The translations under genes were made by a program, and so were the position numbers. This document shows positions 6,683-9,126 of a stretch of 9,126 nt of DNA, in pieces. This DNA comes from Nocardioides sp. Lineage in GTDB: Bacteria > Actinomycetota > Actinomycetes > Propionibacteriales > Nocardioidaceae. Each line of letters begins with the position of its first letter. The stretch's first letter is position 1. The stretch lies in assembly GCA_030452025.1 (NCBI GenBank), contig JAKDNC010000104.1, positions 1 through 9,126 of the forward strand, given 5' to 3'. The notes under the pieces are model-generated. The model ran no database searches. It was given only the letters and a program-made list of their open reading frames with translations, and had not been told where the DNA came from.

Positions 6683-6736
6683 GGACACGATATCGGGACA
6701 CGCCCAGCGCTGGCCGGTCGCCATCGGCCAGCGGCC
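6683..6736. promoter_or_regulatory. Palindrome-rich divergent promoter region, candidate operators
   Basis: Three palindromes lie between the divergent starts: cgatatcg (6688-6695), ccagcgctgg (6704-6713, perfect 10 bp) and ggccagcggcc (6726-6736, 4-bp arms). The first is flanked by a direct repeat of ggacacg (6683-6689 and 6696-6702). Short perfect palindromes at a divergent promoter suggest regulator binding, but no regulator gene is nearby. Confidence 0.35.
6687..6692 (-). promoter_or_regulatory. Candidate -10 box (TATCGT) of the solute-binding protein gene
   Basis: On the minus strand TATCGT ends seven bases before the ATG at 6679, so transcription would start close to 6679. That gives either a leaderless message from ATG 6679 or a leader of about 28 bases for GTG 6652. 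The box overlaps the palindrome cgatatcg (6688-6695), so a repressor bound there would block it. Confidence 0.4.
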
Positions 6737-6742
6737 TACAGT
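6737..6742 (+). promoter_or_regulatory. Candidate -10 box (TACAGT) for a leaderless lipoprotein transcript
   Basis: TACAGT matches TAnnnT and ends seven bases before the ATG at 6750. There is no Shine-Dalgarno sequence before that ATG and no recognisable -35. Confidence 0.45.
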
Positions 6743-6749
6743 GTGCGCC

Positions 6750-7601
6750 ATGGCTCACCTTCCCCGCCGCCTGTCCGCATTCGCCACCGCAGCCACGCTG
6801 ATGGTCACGCTCGGCGCCTGCAGCTCCGACGACACGGATGATTCGAGCGACCCGGGCGAGGAAAGCTCCGTTGCCGAGTCGAGCGAGACACCCACTGCCT
6901 CTGCCTCGGTCTCCGAGTCGCCCTCAGCCTCCGCCTCGGAGTCACCCTCGGCCACGAAGCCCGCAACGCCAACCGCGCCGAAGTCCTCCGCGACGCCGTC
7001 CCGGACCCCCTCGAACGACAAGGAGCCGAACCCGACCGGGCTGCCCACCCCAGGCACCGGGAAGCCGAACCCGACGCTGGTCGCAAAGCTGCTCTCCCCC
7101 GGGGAGCTGCCCGGTCTGAACGACGCCACCGCCTGGTCACAGAAGCAGACCGGCAGCGAGGGATCCAAGCTGTTCGGCTACTGCCAGAAGAGCGCGATCA
7201 CCGACATCGGCGCCACCGACGTCGTGGTGCGCACCTACGACGCCCACGGCAGCCAGGCCGGCGCCCAGCTGGTCGCGACGTTCGCCGACGCCAAGTCCGC
7301 CCGCCGGGCCAACGACGTGTTGAAGTCCTGGCAGGCCTCCTGCAAGAAGCGCCTGGACGCCCAGGTGAAGCGGGTCAACCCGATCGTCGACGTCCCCTCC
7401 TCGAAGGGCGCTGCACAGAGCTACCTGGTCCAGTTCGGCAAGCGCAACGCCGAGTTCCACACATTCCACGGCGTCGGGATCACCCGCGTGGGGTCGGTGA
7501 TCTCGATCGTGACCGTTGACGTGATGAGCCAGGACTACAACTACGAAGTGGGCCAGGAGCCCGCTTCGCGCGCGGCGGCTGCCGCCGCCGGCAAGCTCTG
7601 A
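6750..7601 (+). CDS. Ser/Pro-rich lipoprotein with PknH_C-like sensor domain
   Basis: The product is 283 residues. It has a clear lipoprotein signal: basic n-region (HLPRR), hydrophobic core, and canonical LGAC at 21-24 with lipidated Cys24. Residues 25 to about 106 form a low-complexity Ser/Thr/Pro/Glu linker, including repeated SES-P and SAS blocks, likely spanning the cell wall. The folded domain (about 107-283) resembles the PknH_C-type extracellular sensor domain: LLSPGELPGL, then VVVRTYDAHGSQAGAQLVATF and SWQASCKKRL, with Cys145 and Cys198 placed to form one disulfide. PknH_C family members usually have two disulfides, so this would be a reduced version. The fold assignment is by pattern only. 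It is divergent from the solute-binding gene and its stop abuts that of the aldo/keto reductase gene. A longer frame from 6519 was rejected because it would read through the promoter and signal peptide. Confidence 0.82.
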   Translation: MAHLPRRLSAFATAATLMVTLGACSSDDTDDSSDPGEESSVAESSETPTASASVSESPSASASESPSATKPATPTAPKSSATPSRTPSNDKEPNPTGLPTPGTGKPNPTLVAKLLSPGELPGLNDATAWSQKQTGSEGSKLFGYCQKSAITDIGATDVVVRTYDAHGSQAGAQLVATFADAKSARRANDVLKSWQASCKKRLDAQVKRVNPIVDVPSSKGAAQSYLVQFGKRNAEFHTFHGVGITRVGSVISIVTVDVMSQDYNYEVGQEPASRAAAAAAGKL

Positions 7602-8498
7602 TCAGTCCTCGACCATGGCCTCGGCGACCTCTGCAGCGTCGAGCCGGGCCAGTTCCTGAGCGCTCAGCGCAAGCCCGGTGGCCTGCGCACTGTCGCGGAT
7701 CGACTCCGGTCGGCTCGCACCCGGGATCGGGATCACGTGCTCACCCTTGGCGAGATGCCAGGCCACGCACAACTGCTGCGGGCTGACGCCGTGGTCCCGA
7801 GCCACGTCGGCGAACGGCACGAACGACTCCGCGAGCTCACGGGCATGGCGCATCCCCCCGAGCGGGCTCCACGGCAGGAACGCGAGACCGAGCTCCGCGC
7901 ACAGATCCAGCTCCGGTCCGCTGGAGCGGAAGATGGGGCTGTAGCGGTTCTGCACACTGACCAGAGCATCGCCGAGGATCCCGTGGGCCTCCCGGATCTG
8001 TGCCGGATTGGCATTGCTGAGCCCGACTGCGGCGACCAGCCCCTCGTCGTACAAAGCCCTGAAGGCGCCGATGGTCTCGGCGTAGGGCACGTCCGGGTCG
8101 GGGCGGTGATGCTGGTAGAGGTCGATGACGTCGACGCCGAGGCGGTCCAGCGAGCCCCGGACCGCCTCGCGGATCCAGTCGGGTCGCCCACAGACCGGCC
8201 ACGAGCCGTCGTCGGCGCGCTGGATGCCGCCCTTGGTCGCGACGAACACGTCGGGGTTGCCCGCGGCGCGAAGGGCCTCGGCGACGAGCTCCTCGTTGTG
8301 TCCCAGCCCGATGTGATCAGGGGCGTAACAGTCGGCGCTGTCGATGAAGGTCACGCCGGCGTCGAGGGCTGCGTGAACGGTGGCGATGGCGTCTGCGCGC
8401 GATGGCAGCTCACCGGTGGCGGCGCGCGGTCGGGAGAGCGGCATCCCGCCCAGCCCGATCGCGCTGACGGTGCGGGTTCCGAGCTGGCGAGTCAACAT
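7602..8498 (-). CDS. Aldo/keto reductase
   Basis: This 298-residue NADPH-dependent oxidoreductase has the full catalytic tetrad of the aldo/keto reductase superfamily: D53 and Y58 in FIDSADCY, K89 in VATKGG, and H131 in YQHHRPDP. The N-terminal GLGGMPLS strand-loop, the mid-protein VGLSNANPAQI block, QNRYSPI and the C-terminal IPIPGASRPE cofactor-binding loop are all typical. The sequence is closest in style to AKR families that include pyridoxal reductase-like and general stress aldo/keto reductases; the substrate cannot be read. ATG 8498 is chosen because the conserved domain begins there with RQLGTRTVSAIGLG; an extension to 8744 would overlap the upstream gene. It lies 34 bases downstream of the PemK/MazF-like gene on the same strand but seems to have its own promoter. 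Confidence 0.95.
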   Translation of the reverse strand: MLTRQLGTRTVSAIGLGGMPLSRPRAATGELPSRADAIATVHAALDAGVTFIDSADCYAPDHIGLGHNEELVAEALRAAGNPDVFVATKGGIQRADDGSWPVCGRPDWIREAVRGSLDRLGVDVIDLYQHHRPDPDVPYAETIGAFRALYDEGLVAAVGLSNANPAQIREAHGILGDALVSVQNRYSPIFRSSGPELDLCAELGLAFLPWSPLGGMRHARELAESFVPFADVARDHGVSPQQLCVAWHLAKGEHVIPIPGASRPESIRDSAQATGLALSAQELARLDAAEVAEAMVED

Positions 8499-8505
8499 GG
8501 GTAGG

Positions 8506-8511
8506 ACGCTA
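8506..8511 (-). promoter_or_regulatory. Candidate -10 box (TAGCGT) for a leaderless aldo/keto reductase transcript
   Basis: On the minus strand TAGCGT ends seven bases before the ATG at 8498. It falls within the 34-base gap after the PemK/MazF-like gene. No ribosome binding site is present between the box and the ATG. Confidence 0.4.
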
Positions 8512-8532
8512 CGCCTCAACCCGGAATGCGGC

Positions 8533-8913
8533 TCAGAGTGGCAGGTACTCCTTCGCCGCCTCGACGACCCTGTCGAAGACCTGCTGGTCGAGGGCCGCAC
8601 CTTCCCGGCGGATCCCGCCGGTGGGCAGGCGCAACAACCGGTTGAGCCGGACCTCACTGGGACGGCCCTGACGATCCCAGGCGCCGGACCCCACGTCCAT
8701 CCAGAACCGTCCGGCGCGTGCCTCCTGCTCGGCGTCCGTGTCATGGTCGAACGAGGTCAGCTGGAGCGCCAGCCATGCGTCGTCGTCCCGGGCGAGCAGG
8801 AGGACGGGTCGGTCCTTGCCCCGGGAGGCGTCCTCCTCGTAAGGGACCCAGGACCACACCACCTCACCGGGGTCGGGATGGCCGTCCTCTTCCGGGGCGT
8901 AGGTCGATTCCAT
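8533..8913 (-). CDS. PemK/MazF-like family protein
   Basis: The 126-residue product resembles PemK/MazF-type proteins, many of which are toxins that cleave mRNA. Supporting blocks are the opening beta-strand GEVVWSWVPYEE (16-27), followed by GKDRPVLLLARDD (32-44), the usual Arg-Pro-Val-Leu strand, and a later LNRLLRLPTGGIRREG. The C-terminal helix ends in AAKEYLPL. Many distant actinobacterial members lack proven toxicity, and this one is longer and more acidic than classical MazF. No antitoxin-like reading frame is seen immediately upstream (8914-9039) or downstream, so it appears solitary. The start ATG at 8913 has a TAnnnT box six bases upstream. Family membership is fairly clear; activity is not. 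Confidence 0.8.
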   Translation of the reverse strand: MESTYAPEEDGHPDPGEVVWSWVPYEEDASRGKDRPVLLLARDDDAWLALQLTSFDHDTDAEQEARAGRFWMDVGSGAWDRQGRPSEVRLNRLLRLPTGGIRREGAALDQQVFDRVVEAAKEYLPL

Positions 8914-8919
8914 GGATCC

Positions 8920-8925
8920 AGCCTA
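8920..8925 (-). promoter_or_regulatory. Candidate -10 box (TAGGCT) for a leaderless PemK/MazF-like transcript
   Basis: On the minus strand TAGGCT ends six bases before the ATG at 8913. No -35 is recognisable and no ribosome binding site precedes the ATG. Confidence 0.4.
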
Positions 8926-8948
8926 GGTGCCGTGATTAGACTGTGGGA

Positions 8949-9033
8949 GTACGCCGGACCGCGGTAGCCCCGGGTCCCAAAATAAGCCGCTACGAGCGGC
9001 CACGCGCCGAGAGGTGCTCCCGGTCCGGCGTAC
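8949..9033. repeat. 85-base element bounded by a perfect 13-bp inverted repeat
   Basis: The arms gtacgccggaccg (8949-8961) and cggtccggcgtac (9021-9033) are exact reverse complements, separated by 59 bases. The interior holds a perfect 6-bp hairpin (8986-8991 with 8995-9000) and, on the plus strand, a 5-bp stem (9004-9008 with 9013-9017, one G-U) closed by a GAGA tetraloop. The whole can fold as a multi-branched RNA or cruciform. Both ends carry TA (8950-8951 and 9031-9032), which would also fit a very small MITE with TA target duplication. I do not recognise it as a known RNA family. Confidence 0.7.
8979..9000 (-). terminator. Intrinsic terminator of the right-edge minus-strand gene
   Basis: On the minus strand a perfect 6-bp GC-rich stem (gccgct, loop cgt, agcggc; 9000-8986) is followed directly by ttatttt (8985-8979). 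It lies 40 bases downstream of the stop at 9040. This is the only hairpin with a U-tract seen in the window. Confidence 0.72.
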
Positions 9034-9039
9034 CTGTCT

Positions 9040-9126
9040 TCAGGCCAACTCGTGGGCCAGCTCCAGGTGCGCGGCCGACTCCAGTTGCTCGGAGAGTTGC
9101 AGCACCTGTCGGGCGTCGGCGGCGCC
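9040..9126 (-). CDS. C-terminal end of an unidentified gene, cut by window edge
   Basis: Reading the minus strand from the right edge gives 28 codons and a TGA at 9042-9040. The peptide is Leu/Glu/Ala-rich and looks helical, ending in LAHELA. Support comes from the well-placed intrinsic terminator 40 bases downstream and from ordinary high-GC codon use. It does not match the C-terminus of 1-deoxyxylulose-5-phosphate synthase, the gene that often follows rnd in actinobacteria, as far as I can judge. No family can be assigned from this short piece. Confidence 0.5.
   Translation of the reverse strand, partial: GAADARQVLQLSEQLESAAHLELAHELA

Noticed and set aside
8986..9000. Guanidine-II (mini-ykkC) riboswitch-like ACGA loop
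   Set aside because: Only one hairpin is present and the loop geometry is wrong; the minus-strand U-tract explains it better as a terminator.
8914..9039. tRNA, small SRP RNA or 6C RNA in the right-hand intergenic region
   Set aside because: No cloverleaf, no SRP tetraloop consensus and no C-rich hairpin loops were found.
1..9126. CRISPR array, prophage or insertion sequence
   Set aside because: No regularly spaced repeats, no phage or transposase-like proteins; the only repeats are the short ones listed.

Overview
The window is high-GC actinobacterial DNA. Codon third positions are strongly G/C, GTG is used as a start codon, and several genes have a TAnnnT -10 box only 6-7 bases before the start. 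The order DUF3000 then RNase D, divergent from hemE, matches a known actinobacterial neighbourhood (M. tuberculosis has hemE, a DUF3000 gene and rnd together, followed by dxs). Protein style, especially the DUF559/AbiEi-like protein ending in a Cys-Gly-Pro-Gly-Cys block, suggests Nocardioidaceae (Nocardioides-like). That placement is inference.

Layout. (1) 1-1000, minus: a DUF559 / AbiEi-like protein that runs off the left edge. (2) 1001-1196: intergenic DNA with a strong 10+5 bp hairpin; one arm recurs as an exact 15-base copy at 6-20, inside the far end of the DUF559 gene. (3) 1197-2168, plus: a DUF4349 membrane lipoprotein with a four-unit LGKR tail. (4) 2187-3233, minus: hemE, convergent with (3). 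(5) 3305-3925 and 3922-5232, plus: DUF3000 and RNase D, overlapping as GTGA. (6) 5270-6652, minus: a solute-binding lipoprotein with no transporter genes beside it. (7) 6750-7601, plus: a Ser/Pro-rich lipoprotein with a PknH_C-like sensor domain, divergent from (6) across a palindrome-rich promoter region. (8) 7602-8498, minus: an aldo/keto reductase whose stop codon abuts the stop of (7). (9) 8533-8913, minus: a PemK/MazF-like protein without a visible antitoxin. (10) 8914-9039: an intergenic region with an intrinsic terminator nested inside a 13-bp inverted repeat. (11) 9040-9126, minus: the last 28 codons of an unidentified gene.

How the genes relate. HemE is heme biosynthesis; DUF3000 and RNase D form a translationally coupled pair. 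Three of the complete genes encode predicted secreted lipoproteins (DUF4349, solute-binding, PknH_C-like), so much of the window concerns the cell envelope. The solute-binding protein and the sensor lipoprotein probably share regulation because their promoters are back to back within about 100 bp. No prophage, CRISPR array, tRNA, rRNA or insertion sequence was seen. I found no convincing new multi-gene system. The least explained structures are the hairpin repeat beside the DUF559 gene and the nested inverted repeat at 8949-9033.
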